The notes: a model not told the origin generated them from the sequence alone. Numbered from the stretch's first letter, positions 52,601 to 63,516 are shown. The stretch is 64,000 bases of DNA from Amaranthus tricolor (GCF_026212465.1 NC_080058.1:14830975-14894974), one strand, 5' to 3'. Program-made: numbers and translations.

Positions 52601-55201
52601 GGCCTCAGTCCGCTCTCTTCCTTGATGTCGTAGCTTTTGTTTTATGGGTTTATAGCCTGGTTTGATGTCAAGTTTATGACACGCGACACTGGTAGGGATG
52701 CCAGGCATTTCTTCCGTGCAAAAAGCAAAGACGTCGCGGAACTCAGCAATGGTGGCCACTATGTCCTGTTTGACCGTGCTAGGAAGATCTTTCCCTACCT
52801 TGATTTGTTTCCCCTCGAACATGTCTACTTCCTCGTATCGTTCTATGGGGCGAGGCCTTTCATGCGTGCTAGGATTTTCCTTGTACACGCTCATGACAGC
52901 TGGGACATTGTCTTCCCTTTTTCTTTTTGCGGGTGTCTCGGAAGACCCGCGCTTCAGGGTGTTGACGAGGCATTGGCGAGCCGTCACCTGGTCTCCCTTG
53001 AGAATGCCAACTTGTCCATTATCTGTCTCGAATTGCAGCAAGAGTTGATGGGGAAAGATTGCTGCCTTGATCTTATTAATGAGTGGGAGCCCCATGATAG
53101 CATTGTAGGGGAAGTTGAGATCTACCACTGTGAACCGTATGGGCATGGTCCGGCTTTCACTTCTCTCCCCTACCCGTACGGGGAGAATGATCGTGCCCAA
53201 CGGAATGACCTGACTCCCTCCAAACCCAATCAGTGGTTTGTCTAGGGGTTGTAAGTGCTTTTCCTCGAACTTCATCTTTCTCAAGCACTCCATTGTAATA
53301 AGATCAGCCGTGCTTCCCGTATCTACCAGCACCCGTCTGACTTTCATTTGCCCGATTTTAAGAGTGACCACCAGAGGGTCGGTATGGGGTTGTTGCAGCG
53401 GTTGGGAGGTCGTGGCATCGAACTTCATGACCGGTCCCTTAGATGCGGCCATGGGAGGTCCTTTCAGCAAAGTGTGGACGCTGTTTTTTGCAGCGCGGAT
53501 AGTGGGATATTCCTCAGTGTATCCCCCAAAAATCATGTTGATAGTTCCTTGAGTGTCGGAACTTTCGCGTCTGGCTTCGTTCCTCTTGGGGGATCTGTGT
53601 TTCTGTTGCCATGGCCTCCTTTCCCCTTCTCTTCCAGCATCATAATCCCTCCTGTTGAGGAACCTGGACAGTTTTCCCTCGTCAGCCAACTGATGCAAGA
53701 TGCGCTTTAGTTCGCGGCATTGTGCCAGAGTATGGCCGTGCTCTTTGTGGTAATCACACCACAGATTATAGTTGCGCCTATCAGAGGGGGTGGTAACAGG
53801 AGGTGGAGCTGGCAATTGATCTCGAACAGCGAAGAAAATGTCCCTCCTGTTTCGATTGAATATGGGGTCGTTTCCTCCATCTCCCAGATTCCGCGTCCTA
53901 GTTTCTCCTTCTGTAACATACACGTGTCGGGCTCGTGGAGGTCCCATATCAGATGGCGGTGTAGGACGACGCGGCATGTAATTCTTCTCTCTCCTCGAAG
54001 AATGCTCCTCCCTGTTTCGTGAGGATTGATGGGAGGGCCCGACATCTTTTTTCTCAAATTTTCGCCTTTTCGGATCATGTGCTTGACATATCTCTGAGGC
54101 CGTGACATAACTTTGGCATTGTTTCATGGCCTCTGCGTACGTCTTTACTTGACTTTCAACCAACTGGAACTTCAGCCGTTGGGCCTTCATTCCGTTGATT
54201 AGGGCGTTTAGCGCAACCGACTCCTCCAAATCAGTCACTTCCAGCACTGCCTCATGGAACTTCTTAAGATATGAGGATATGGACTCTCCTTCCAATTGAG
54301 TGACACTAAGCAGGTGGAAGTTTGATTTCTCCTGCCTTCTTGAGGCTATAAAGTGGCCCAAGAACTTGCCCTCTAGTTGGGCAAAGTTGTGGATGCTTCC
54401 TCCGGGAAGGGAGGTGTACCACGTCAAAGCTACTCCTGTAAGAGTAGATGGAAAGAACTTACACCATAACGATGAGTTGGTGGTGTACAACAACATAAGA
54501 TTCTTATATGCCGTTAGGTGCTCCTGCGGGCATGACGTGCCATCGAAAGCAGTCATGTTCGGTACCTTTATTTTTCCGGGATTGGCAGTATTCAGTATCT
54601 CCATGGCCAGGGGAGAGACTAGTGATACGGGCTCTTCAGGAAGGACACTCTTGTCGGCCTCATTCCGCGGTATGGAGGTGGGAGTGAGGGGACGGCTAGA
54701 CCCCGCGAGTTGCGCCTTCTTCCTTTCCTCCCTTCTTTTATCTACCAGGGATTGGACGCTCTCAGACGTCTTTCGTTTTTTGCTCTCTAGGAAGGTTCGG
54801 GCATCTGGAGTGGCGGTTTTGGATTCGCCATCTCGTGTATCTGTCTTGCTATGGTGCGGGTAAGTTCTGGACCTTTCCCGCCTATTTTTATTGCGTCTAC
54901 TGGAATGGGAAGTCCTCGAGTTCCCATCTTGAGATTCATGAGATTTTGGTATCTCTTGACGGGGCTCGATTCGTTCCTCTAAGTTCTTTATTTGGTTCGC
55001 CATGTCTTCCAGTACTCGTTGTTGAGTAGGGGTATTGTTTATGACGGCGCGGAGTTGTTCAGAGAACGCAGCCGTGAGATTTCGCGCTAGCATGTCCAGA
55101 TCACGGCGAGTCACGGCTTGATTATTAGCGTGACCCGCTGAAGTGTCTGTATCTGCGCTATGCACGGTGGCGATTTGAGTCGGGTTCTTCTTGGGAGCCA
55201 T
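49661..55201 (-). CDS. Gag-pol polyprotein of the Tat element (1846 aa, uninterrupted)
   Basis: One frame from the ATG at 55201 (MAPKKNPTQIATVHSADT), 15 bp after the primer site, to TAA at 49661. An earlier in-frame ATG lies in the LTR/primer region and is not used here. Approximate residues: capsid-like gag with LTWYTSLPGG (260) and a Cys/His knuckle WCDYHKEHGHTLAQC (485); protease VLVDTGSTADLI (627); RT with CVDFTDLN, MPFGLKNAGATYQ and YVDD (1005); RNase H with a degenerate first site (LYVSVSEYS) and RTDQPL; a second, archaeal-type RNase H with YVDGSS (1277), NNEAEYEAL, SDSQLIVGQ and NAQADSLAKLA; integrase zinc finger (about 1490-1535) and core GMDLLGPF (1570), ITDNGRQF (1627), GQVESANK (1665). 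No chromodomain. No stop or frameshift, so it may be a functional source of enzymes. Confidence 0.95.
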   Translation of the reverse strand: MAPKKNPTQIATVHSADTDTSAGHANNQAVTRRDLDMLARNLTAAFSEQLRAVINNTPTQQRVLEDMANQIKNLEERIEPRQEIPKSHESQDGNSRTSHSSRRNKNRRERSRTYPHHSKTDTRDGESKTATPDARTFLESKKRKTSESVQSLVDKRREERKKAQLAGSSRPLTPTSIPRNEADKSVLPEEPVSLVSPLAMEILNTANPGKIKVPNMTAFDGTSCPQEHLTAYKNLMLLYTTNSSLWCKFFPSTLTGVALTWYTSLPGGSIHNFAQLEGKFLGHFIASRRQEKSNFHLLSVTQLEGESISSYLKKFHEAVLEVTDLEESVALNALINGMKAQRLKFQLVESQVKTYAEAMKQCQSYVTASEICQAHDPKRRKFEKKDVGPSHQSSRNREEHSSRREKNYMPRRPTPPSDMGPPRARHVYVTEGETRTRNLGDGGNDPIFNRNRRDIFFAVRDQLPAPPPVTTPSDRRNYNLWCDYHKEHGHTLAQCRELKRILHQLADEGKLSRFLNRRDYDAGREGERRPWQQKHRSPKRNEARRESSDTQGTINMIFGGYTEEYPTIRAAKNSVHTLLKGPPMAASKGPVMKFDATTSQPLQQPHTDPLVVTLKIGQMKVRRVLVDTGSTADLITMECLRKMKFEEKHLQPLDKPLIGFGGSQVIPLGTIILPVRVGERSESRTMPIRFTVVDLNFPYNAIMGLPLINKIKAAIFPHQLLLQFETDNGQVGILKGDQVTARQCLVNTLKRGSSETPAKRKREDNVPAVMSVYKENPSTHERPRPIERYEEVDMFEGKQIKVGKDLPSTVKQDIVATIAEFRDVFAFCTEEMPGIPTSVACHKLDIKPGYKPIKQKLRHQGRERTEAAKEEVEKLLRAGFIKECKYSEWLSNVVLVKKPNGKWRMCVDFTDLNMACPKDDYPLPKIDHLVDSTAGHALLSFMDANAGYHQIPLAIEDQPHTAFITSMGVYCYKVMPFGLKNAGATYQRMVNKVFQSQIGRNLEVYVDDMITKSKQASQHAAHLRETFLTLRKHQMKLNPDKCVFGVTGGKCLGFLVDERGIEANPDKIRAIQNMRSPTSVKEVQKLTGCVAALGRFLSKSADKCSPFFKTIKQQKFEWTAEAEESFRQLKEHLSTLPKLVSPIKGEKLVLYVSVSEYSLSGVLVAEREKKQLPIYYVSHAFRGSEGNYGEVEKVIFAIVMASRKLKPYFQSHQVIVRTDQPLKKILEGKNKSSRVTDWANQLADFGIEYEPRTAIKAQALADFIAESTLPYHPEPNQEWKLYVDGSSTQSASGAGLLIVSSAGVRMERAVRFEFAASNNEAEYEALLMGLKICYEAGAKKLSAFSDSQLIVGQVNGEFEAKDDSMKMYLQQVKEFVQKFDKFTLEHIPRSQNAQADSLAKLASSAETSAARDIIWEVLPNPSINFRVDTIDRSETWMEPYIEYLRNQTLPQDESQAKMLRKKARWFELHEGTLYKKSYTHPLLKCVSPEEGNYILREIHEGGCGIHQGVRTVIGKVLRSGYYWPSLREDAEYLIKRCPECQYHSKIGRKPSNYLTAMQAVLPFDKWGMDLLGPFPPAKGQRKFIIVAIDYFTKYVEAEALSSITDKQVCQFIWRNIITRYGIPRVIITDNGRQFVSKNTIEYCDKFNIQIRFSSVSRPQTNGQVESANKEILNGIKKKIEGVKGNWDEELPGILWASRTTIKDATGHTPFSLVYGSEAVLPVEIGVPSTRVTYYSHDENEEGKRANLDLLPETRGNAMLRSIAQKQKMIRSFNRHVKTRRIQISDLVLRKIEATGKIVEKGKLGANWDGPFKVTHVIKPGTFELEDMKGKKLPRPWNGDHLKKFFI

Positions 55202-55215
55202 GACTTCTTGTACTA

Positions 55216-55233
55216 TCCCCACAGACGGCGCCA
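55216..55233 (-). other. Primer-binding site (Tat element)
   Basis: The minus strand reads TGGCGCCGTCTGTGGGGA three bases after the LTR end. TGGCGCC-starting sites occur in Tat and Athila elements and are usually ascribed to tRNA-Asp or a similar tRNA; the exact tRNA is not settled here. Confidence 0.75.
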
Positions 55234-55236
55234 AAC

Positions 55237-55933
55237 AGTTTCGGTGATGAAACGAGGAAGTGGGATACACTTGAAATACCTGGAGATAAGTAGAAGTGTG
55301 ATCAAGAGAAGCGACTTATGAGAGGATGCGACCTGAATTCCTGCAACACAACACGTTAGCCTTGTCCGGGGGGTGATCTCCCGGAAAACCCCTCCGACGC
55401 TCAAGTTAGAACGTAGATCGGTAATTAATGAACGACAGATTGTAGAATGAATGCAAGAAGAGTGTGATTGAGATTGCTAAGGTTTATGCTAGGGCTCGGG
55501 AAGGCTAAGGAAATAATGTAATCGAGAATACTTAGAAAGCTATTTCCGATGATGCCATCCTGTTTAGTAGCTATCCCTATTTATAATGGTCAGGAAGGGA
55601 AGTTGTATCTCAGAGGGAATAAACTATCATGGGAGTAGTGGGAGAGATGGGCAGTTATCAAGCCTGAAACAAGGAGAGCCAAGCATGATTGAAGAGTGGA
55701 AGGTGGTGGGCAGTTATTCTCCTTAAAAGGAGGATGGCCAAAGAAGATAGATGACAGGGAAGTTAAGTATTCTGAAGGTAAAAAGCCCATGGGCCCTCCA
55801 AGGAAGACGGGAAGTCCAGCAGAAAGCCCATTGACCAAAAGTCAAAGTCAATCCGGAAAGGTCAAAGGGTATTTTAGTAACATGATGCTAATTAATAAAT
55901 AAATAAAATAATTGAGTAAACAATACCATGACA
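55237..55933 (-). repeat. 5' LTR of the Tat element (697 bp)
   Basis: Near-identical to 43025-43721 over its whole length; the terminal base next to the primer site is changed (TG...CA pair broken on the inner side). A TATA box lies on the minus strand at about 55586-55576. It also acts as 3' LTR of the truncated unit to its right, with the same polypurine tract beside it. Confidence 0.88.
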
Positions 55934-58900
55934 TTTAGCCCCACGCATGAAGGATGATGTGAAAAGAGAGCCACAACGACTGGAAACATCCTCCTTTATG
56001 CGGAAAAACAGGTGCCCGTCGGAGCTTGATTTAATGATCGTAGAGAACATTCGAAAGCCCCATGAGGTAAAACATATGCCCAACACGGCGAATCTCCTCA
56101 TGGATCATGAAAATTGAGCTTGCAAGCTTCGAATCGACAGTTTATGTGTTGAATTCCGAGTTGTAATGAAAAAGATATGACCTTTTTAAGCTTGTCAGGT
56201 AAGAACATATTGAATCCGGGTCAAACAGGCATATGAAGCCGCGGCTTGAAGTATGCCGCGGAGTAGCCCCAGACGTGTTATAACACAACAGCGAAGTAGT
56301 GAATGTGGGATCTTGATTCCGCGACATCATGTCTCGGCCCTTGCTTCACTGATATCGCAGAAATCCCCACACTTAAAATGTTTTCAACAAAACACCAAAG
56401 GAGGGTCCGACTTATCTACTGTGCGGATTAGATCAACTGTCTGTTTTGAACTGATGCCGCGTAACGCCAAGGGTATTTACGAATCGAATCCCTAGTAAGG
56501 ATGCGGCATAGCATTCTCCTCAAGATATTTCTACACCTATGGTTGAACTATGCCGCGAACTAATAGTTTGCGTCTTCACTCGCAAGTTCAGCACGAGAAT
56601 CCCTCTTCAACACTTAGAATATTTTGAGAAAGAGAAGGACCACCTGGGGGTCCGACTTATCGACCACACGGATATCCTTGATATTTGTGGAAAAATAAAA
56701 ATGTTCAGTACTCCGTCAAAGCAGCCCCCTTTATTCTAGCATGATACGGAATGAGCTCCATAACTCGCATCTTCGATCCCACGGACACACATGAGAGGTT
56801 CTATACTTAGAATTTTTCATCTGGACTAGGGTCATTTGGGGGTCCGACTTATCGACCACACGGATGAATATGGGAATCAGCCACTTTACTTTTCACTCCT
56901 CATCTTTTATGACGGGGAACCAGCTCGCAGACCCGTGTCTTCAATCATACAGAAATATGGGACTTCTCTCATACTTAGAATTTCTACATCATGACTGAGT
57001 GCACCAAGGAGTCCGACTTATTGACCACACGGATTTCCTTCGCCCTTGAGATATTTTCGTATTTCCTTCCATCACATTTCATCCGCCGTGTCCATAAGTC
57101 GGACGGTTGAATGCGTAATCTCTATACTTAAAATGATTTTCCTTCCTGGAGGTTCAGTTTAGGGTCCGACTTATCGAATCTCCGGACATATTCGAGTGCT
57201 AAAGGACTTGAATAATTATCTGCTCCACCCCTCCCTGGGGGTCTGACTTGTCGACCCACCGGTTGGATGGCTTTGACACTCAAACAAATTTATGACGTTC
57301 CTCTCTAATTGGGGGTCCGACTTTTCGACCTTCCGGCTATATTCAAGAATTAACACTTAGAAAAATTTCGCAACATTACCCTTTCAGCTAGGGTCCGACT
57401 AATAGACTTCACGGTCATTACTAAACACTTAAGAAAAATCTGTCTTCCCCTTATTGGGAGTCCGACTTATCGACTTCCCAGCTTTCCTCCGGAATTCCAC
57501 CCTTTCGTTCGAATGCTCAAGTCCCAAGTGAAGCATTTATTGCTGCAATAAATAGGGTAGTTGGAATAGTTCCATTTCACCTAATCTTCATTAACTCCCT
57601 CAAATCTTCAAATTGCAAGAAAGAGAAAGTAGAGAGAAACGCTCGGACAATCTTCATCCCTCCTTCAAACTTCTGACAAATCCTTCGAAGATCTTCAAGG
57701 TTTCTGACAGATCTTCATCAAGTTTCTGACAAATCTTCAAATTTCTTTTTAAGGTATTCAAACTTTTCCCAGATTTTTCGAATTTCTTCAAGTTATTCTT
57801 CAAACTGTTCTTGAATGTTAGCCTAGAACTTTGAATTTGTTTATGAATTTAGTCTCTATTCTTTACAAGTTTCGACTACTACTTTATTATTAACATGGAT
57901 GTCGCGACTACTCAAGAGACTATAGCTAACTCAGACACCAACCCTAATAACTTGCCGGAAACTCCTTTGATAGTACGTAGGCGTCTTAATAAAAAGGGGT
58001 TACCAATGAATGACTCGGATGAAAGTAGTTCGGTGAGAATTACCCCCCATTATGAACCAATAAAAGCTGGGGATGAGTCGTCTGTATCCCCTATATACCC
58101 TCCGGAGATTATGAAAACTGCTCCTTAGGAAGTGAGCATTGCTTTCTTTCCAAATTACTTGCCGCGAATAAATCCTGACCTAGAAGGGTTATTGTATGTA
58201 GATATGGAAAACCTTGAAGGATCAGCCGAGTCTTCTGGAAGGGAGAGTGCAGCGCCAGTTCCTCCTCCGTTCTACATTCCAAACGGCGGGCCCCTAAACT
58301 ACTTCATTGATTTACAGACCAAAAGAGATCTAGACAACCGTCGGGAGGCCATCTCTCAAAAATGGGGTTTGAAGGACAATATAAACATTATTACCCCAGG
58401 GAATTATGACACCGTTAGGTTTCCTCCCCCACATTGTATAGCTGTATACTTTCCTTCTTTTGAATTAGGGCTTAGATTTCCTCTTCACCCGTTTTTTAGG
58501 GAGGTGTTAGAGTTTTTGAACATTTCAGTGCCCGAGTTATACCCAAACGCCTGGGGTTGTATGGTGGCCTTTTTGATCTTATGCAAAGTTTTGGCCGTGC
58601 CACCAACACTCACAGCTTTTAGATATATATTCAGAGCCCGCCTATGTAATTCGCAATCATACGGCTGTGGCTGGATTACTTTTACACACCGTCGAGGACT
58701 GAAGATAGTCCAAGACCTCCCCGATAACCAGAAGGGGTATAGGACGAAATTTGCATTTTTATATAACTCAGAGGGATGGAATATCAAGACCTCTTTTGAC
58801 ATTAAACCCAACCTCGCGGGTTTTAATAATGGGATCCCGCAGTGTTCTTTTAGTGACGCGGTGATCATTGAATATGCAAAGATGGACGTTCAATTGGGAA

Positions 58901-59562
58901 GGAAACCAATGAACGTCCAACTTAATTGGATACCCGGTCGTCCTGAGTTGGAGAACGAGAACCTCCTCTCAGCATTCGGCATCAGCTTGGCTATCGATCG
59001 GAGTAAGAGTTGCCGGGTTTCTTCCTTCTCTTTTCTATGACATGTTTAACTGTTTCTAACTCGCGGTTTTACAGGGATAGCCAAGGAGAATCTTCGAGCG
59101 AAGAATCCGGAGCTGATGTCGAAATTCAGCGTTCTAAGACTTGCTCAAGGGGCCATCCAGCGACCCGAGGATAAGCCTCTTCCTCTTCCTCCGAAGGTAT
59201 ATAACTTCACAAAGTTCTTCGTTATGAAAGACTTCTGGTGATTCTTCCTAACTTTTTCTTTTGTAGGACTCGGCGACTGTAGAGAAGGGTCTGGAGGACG
59301 TGCCCTCAGAGCAAGAGGCTCTCCGACTTCTCGAGGAGAGAAAACAAATTCACATCCCTGATGAATCTGAGAGGGTGATTCCTCCAAAGACGAGGGGGGT
59401 GAAAAAGAGTGGGAAGAAGAAGAGGAAGCGGGATTCTTTTTCCCACAAGGAGAGCTCGGCCAAGAGGCCCTCTGTGGGTACGATCCCTACGGCCGTACCT
59501 CTCCGCATAAGGTCGGTTGATGAGGAGGCGTCGCCCCCTTTGGACTCTCCACAGCCAGCTTC
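55934..59562 (-). mobile_element. Truncated second internal region of the Tat tandem
   Basis: It matches 43722-47349 with very few differences (for example near 55966, 56077, 56143, 56320, 59359). It carries the motif cluster, the antisense promoter and the first exons, then stops abruptly inside exon 3 at CCAGCTTC; beyond 59562 the sequence changes to the CACTA flank. No TG/CA terminus is present at this edge, so it is a breakpoint and not an LTR end. Confidence 0.85.
57895..59562 (+). pseudogene. Second, 3'-truncated copy of the antisense gene
   Basis: Exons correspond to 57895-59002, 59075-59196 and 59267-59562. It has the same TAG (58126-58128) as the left copy, so that stop predates the duplication. 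Unlike the left copy it keeps the G in TCTGTGGGTACG (about 59475), so exon 3 stays in frame up to the breakpoint and then reads into CACTA DNA for about 37 codons, to a TGA at 59672. The coiled-coil exon is missing. Confidence 0.75.
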
Positions 59563-60078
59563 TTTGGACTTCTTTGGTCGCGCTCTCCTTTATGTGTATG
59601 AGTTGCCGCCGTCCTTCCCTCCCCACACCCTGTCCATAGTTTCTTTTATGAGTGGGATACACTGGGTAGCATGATGATGATGATGATCAGTTATTGCTGA
59701 TGAAATCGTGTCTCCTTGAATTGTGACATATTTCTCAATGTACCAAATCAGTTTTAATTGTATGGTGTAAATGAAATCGTGTCTCCTTGCATTGTACCAA
59801 ATTAGTTTGTACAAAATCCTTGAATTTCATCAACTATTGCAAGCATTTTTATTTTAGGGAGTTATTGCTGATGAAATCATATCCTGTATATTAGCTGGAG
59901 TCTCAATGTACAATCCTCTGTTGGTGATCATCATATCCTGTATCTTAGCTAGAGTCTCATATGATAGCAGCATTTTAATTGTGTGGTGTAAATGAAAAGA
60001 ACAGAAAATAAACTAGTTATTGTTAAATGTTGTATGCATATGGAATTTTTTAATCTTATTATTATATAATATGTATAG
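59563..60078 (+). mobile_element. CACTA transposon, intron or leader before the transposase exon
   Basis: No coding region is supported. Repeated phrases GATGAAATCGTGTCTCCTTG (59698 and 59770) and TTATTGCTGATGAAATC (59691, 59862), and a related pair around 59878 and 59936, show local duplications. A splice acceptor TATAG lies at 60078, just before the transposase ATG. Confidence 0.5.
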
Positions 60079-61665
60079 GATGTCTCAATATATTGATAAG
60101 GGTTGGATAAATAAACCAAGAAATACAGAAGCTTATGTAAAGGGGTTTAGTGACTTTATGGAATTTGCAATGAAAGGGACACAAAATGGTTTCATTAGAT
60201 GCCCTTGTTGCAAGTGTCGAATTGATAGAAAGAAAGTATTACCACTAGAGGAGGTTGAAAGAAACATTTTGTTTAAAGGGTTTTATAAAGTATTACCACT
60301 AGAGGGTTTTATAGCTTCCAATGAATCAGAAATCTTAGGTCAAGATGATATATCGGGGTTACTTCGAGATGCTTTTGGGTCAAATATTTTAGGTGCTCCT
60401 GAGTTTGGTAGTGAAGTAAATGATGAGGGGTTCGCTAATGAGACTATAGAGGAACCTAATTTGCAATATGAATCCGATGAATTTCCTACACAACAACCTG
60501 ATGTGAACTCTTATTTTGAAGAAGTCAAATTTAGCAAGCTTTATGAAGCTTCTAATGAACCTCTTTATGAAGGTTGTACTTCCTATTCAAAGCTACCATT
60601 CATCTTGCATCTTTTTCATCTTAAGTGCTTGTTCAAGTGGCCAGATAAATCATTCTCAATGTTGATTGATCTTTTACTTGATGTATTTCCATAAATAAAA
60701 AATTTTCCTTCCTCATACTACCAAGCCAAGAAATTGATCATGGATTTAGGTTTGGGATATGAAAAGATCCATGCGTGTCCTAATGATTGCACATTATATT
60801 GGAGTGAGATGGCTGCAAAGGATTCTTGCCCTAAATGTTCTTGTTCAAGATGGAAGAGTGAAACAGATAAGGGTAAGGTTCCAGCAAAGGTGATGAGATA
60901 TTTTCCTTTGATTCCTAGATTACGAAAGATGTATATGTCATCTACGATATCTAAGGACATGAGATGGCATGATGATTGTAGACATGATGATGGAGTTCTT
61001 AGACACCCGGCTGATGGACAAGCATGGAAGGAGTTTAATGTCTGATATCCAGGGTTTTCCAATGATGCTCGTAGTGTTAGACTTGGTCTTGCTAGTGATG
61101 GTTTCAATCCTTATCGTCTAATGAACACAACCTATAGTACATGGCCAATAATTTTAATTCCTTATAACCTACCTACATGGTCGTGTATGAAGCCATCTTC
61201 ATTTATTTGTCGATGATCATTCCAGGCAAGGAAAAGCCAAGGAATAATATTGACATTTATATGCGTCCTTTGATACATGAGCTGAAATTATTGTGGAAAG
61301 GTGCCAATGCTTTTTATTCGTACACTAATGTGAATTTCAAACTTAAAGCAACTTTAATGTGCACAATTAACGATTTTCCAACTTATGCCATGTTATCAGC
61401 ATGGAGTACTAAGGATTCTAATGCTTGTCCTGAGTGTAATTACTCAACTCCCTCTACACGAGTCAGAAATAAGATATGTTACATAGGACATCGTAAATGG
61501 TTACCTAGGGATCATCCTTTTAGATTTCAAACTAGTTTGTTTGATAGGACCGAAGAACATGGTAGTACTCCTTCACCTATGGCTGGCTCTGACATTCTAA
61601 GAGAGCAACAAAATTTAGAGCATGAGTATGGGAAAATTCAAAAGTCATTTAAAAGACGAAAATGA
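60079..61665 (+). pseudogene. CACTA (En/Spm-type) transposase, N-terminal and catalytic region
   Basis: From ATG 60080: DKGWINKPRNTEAYVKGFSDFMEFA and IRCPCCKCR match the transposase-associated domain with its Cys pairs. After a TAA at 60692 the frame continues into the TNP2-like catalytic part: LGLGYEKIHACPNDCTLYW, RYFPLIPRLRKMYMS, DGVLRHPADGQAWKEF, then a TGA at 61043 and VRLGLASDGFNPYRLMNTTYSTWPIILIPYNLP. A frameshift near 61190 moves it to the frame giving IIPGKEKPRNNIDIYMRPL, INDFPTYAMLSAWSTK, CPECN and KICYIGHRKWLPRDHPFR. Three lesions; not functional. The protein would cut and paste CACTA-ended DNA. Confidence 0.88.
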
Positions 61666-63516
61666 AAGTCTATAATTGATAATGATGTCAATGATCCTAG
61701 ATTCTTTGGACAAAGAGGAGTATATTTTTTGACCTTCCTTATTGGGAGCATAATACTCTTCGTCATAACTTAGATGTCATGCATATAGAGAAAAATATGT
61801 GTGATAATCTTCTTGGAACTTTGATGAATGTGGATGGAAAAAGTAAAGATGATGAATTTTCTCGCATCTTTTTTTGAAAATAGAAATGTTAAGCCATATT
61901 TTTGGCTGCAACGTCATAGTGACAATGAATTCATCATGCCACTCGCCCCATATTGTATGACTGGGGTAGGCAAAGTGTCATTTCTACATGTGTTAGCAAA
62001 TATTAGATTTTCTAATGGGTATAGGTCAAATCTTTCAAAATGTGTGAATTTGAAAAACAAGAAGCTTATGATTCTTAAGAGTCATGACAACCATATATTA
62101 ATGCATGATATCCTTCCAATAGCATTGAAATCATCTGAAACCTCCACAGTTATTGATCTTGTTGATGATCTAACATCATTTTTTAAGACTCTTTGTGCAA
62201 AAGATGTCGATCCTAATTACCTTGATGCTTTACAATCCAAGATAATAGAAGTCTTGTGTCGAATGGAGATTGAATTCCTTCCTTCATTTTTCACTATCAT
62301 GGTTCATTTGTTAATTTACCTTGTTAAGGAGGTCAAGCTCGGAGGACCTGTTCATTACAGATGGATGTATCCAATTGAAAGGTATACATAATTTGACATT
62401 GCACTCTTTATTCATTTTTTAAAACTTATTACATTTACTAATAACAATATACTCTTTCGAAAGGTACTTAGCCTAGCTTAAAACATTTGTGAGAAATAGG
62501 GCTCAACTAGAAGGTTATTGCCGAGGGTTATATTCTTGAGGAAACAATTACTTTTTGCTCAAGATATTTAGAAGGAGTAGAAACAGTCTTCAATCGACCA
62601 CGTTGCAATGATGATGATAATGAAAATGCATCTAGTTATTTGTTCAATGCTGGTGGTCGGCCGGTTGGGGAGGTGAAACTGATTAATTTGAATCATAAGA
62701 GCAAGATGCAAATACATCGCTATGTGCTGACCCAATTTCAGGAGTTAACTTCAACCATACGAAAGGTAAGTGCTTAACTTAGGTATCATATTATTGAACC
62801 CATTTGAACTACTTTGAATTGTTATAACACATATATTACTTTTAATTAATCGTAGAGAATTCTTATCTCAAAAGCAAAGGGAAAATGATAGAATTACTAT
62901 TAGTAATGAATTGGTGATTAAATGGAAGTTGGAGGAATTTCCAGATTGGTTAAAGTTACAAGTTACCGATTAACAAATTTTTATCTACTAAATTTGAATG
63001 ATTATACTTTTTATTGATTCATCCACTTAAACAATATATTTTACTTAGGTACCTAATATCGATGAGGCCGATCCCGAAAAAAGATTTTTGATAGCATTGG
63101 CTTGTGGTCCAAGTTCATATGCTAAAAGAATGAAGGGTTATACGATCAATGGTTTCATGTTTAAGACATTTGCTAGTGAAAAAACTCGTAAAACTCAAAA
63201 TAGTGGAGTAATGGTGGAAGCCGATGGAATTAAGTACTATGGAAGATTAACAGATATACTTGAAGTCGACTACCTTGAATCCTATAAAGTCGTGGTTTAT
63301 TGTTGTGATTGGGTGGACATAGTAACTGGAATAGAATATAGTGGTTCTATAACTCGAGTGAGATTTTCAAAGTTGATTCACACGGGCCGATTTTTAATTG
63401 ATGAGCCATTTGTTATTTCTAGTCAAGCTACACAAGTTTTTTATGTTAAAGAAAAATCAAAAAATGGTTGGAATTATATAGTTAAAACTAAGCCTAGGGA
63501 CTTGTTGGAAGTTTAA
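61666..63516 (+). pseudogene. CACTA transposase, C-terminal region (DUF4218 and DUF4216-like)
   Basis: 61700-61850 gives SIFFDLPYWEHNTLRHNLDV and MHIEKNMCDNLLGTLMNVDGKSK. 61890-62391 gives LKSHDNHILMHDILPIALKS, FFKTLCAKDVDPNYLDALQ and HLVKEVK-like text ending in YRWMYPIERY, the DUF4218 type. An intron-like stretch follows, then an exon at about 62470-62765 (RAQLEGYC with a shift, FNRPRCND, HRYVLTQFQEL) and donor GTAAGTGC. A further exon at 63050-63516 encodes RFLIALACGPSSYAKRMKGYTINGFMF..., YYGRLTDILEVDY and VVYCCDWVDI, the DUF4216 type, ending at TAA 63514. Frameshifts remain, so a pseudogene. Confidence 0.82.

Larger units (their letters stand above)
43025..59562 (-). mobile_element. Tat-lineage Ty3/gypsy element with shared-LTR partial second unit
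   Basis: Reading right to left: partial internal region (59562-55934), LTR (55933-55237), primer site, gag-pol (55201-49661), an opposite-strand gene (48681-45683), polypurine tract (43732-43722), LTR (43721-43025). 43026-47349 and 55238-59562 are colinear and nearly identical (offset 12212), which is the LTR plus about 3.6 kb of internal DNA, so the right part is a truncated second unit in tandem. The second RNase H in gag-pol and the lack of a chromodomain place it in the Tat lineage (Retand-like by general organisation). Confidence 0.88.

Noticed and set aside
52637..54863. Plus-strand open frames of 100-200 codons across the Tat gag-pol
   Set aside because: They are shadows of the uninterrupted minus-strand gag-pol and carry no recognisable domain.
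43021..59565. TCTTT at 43021-43025 and 59561-59565 as a target duplication of the Tat element
   Set aside because: It overlaps the repeat itself at the right edge and requires non-canonical ends. Chance similarity or microhomology at the breakpoint is more likely.
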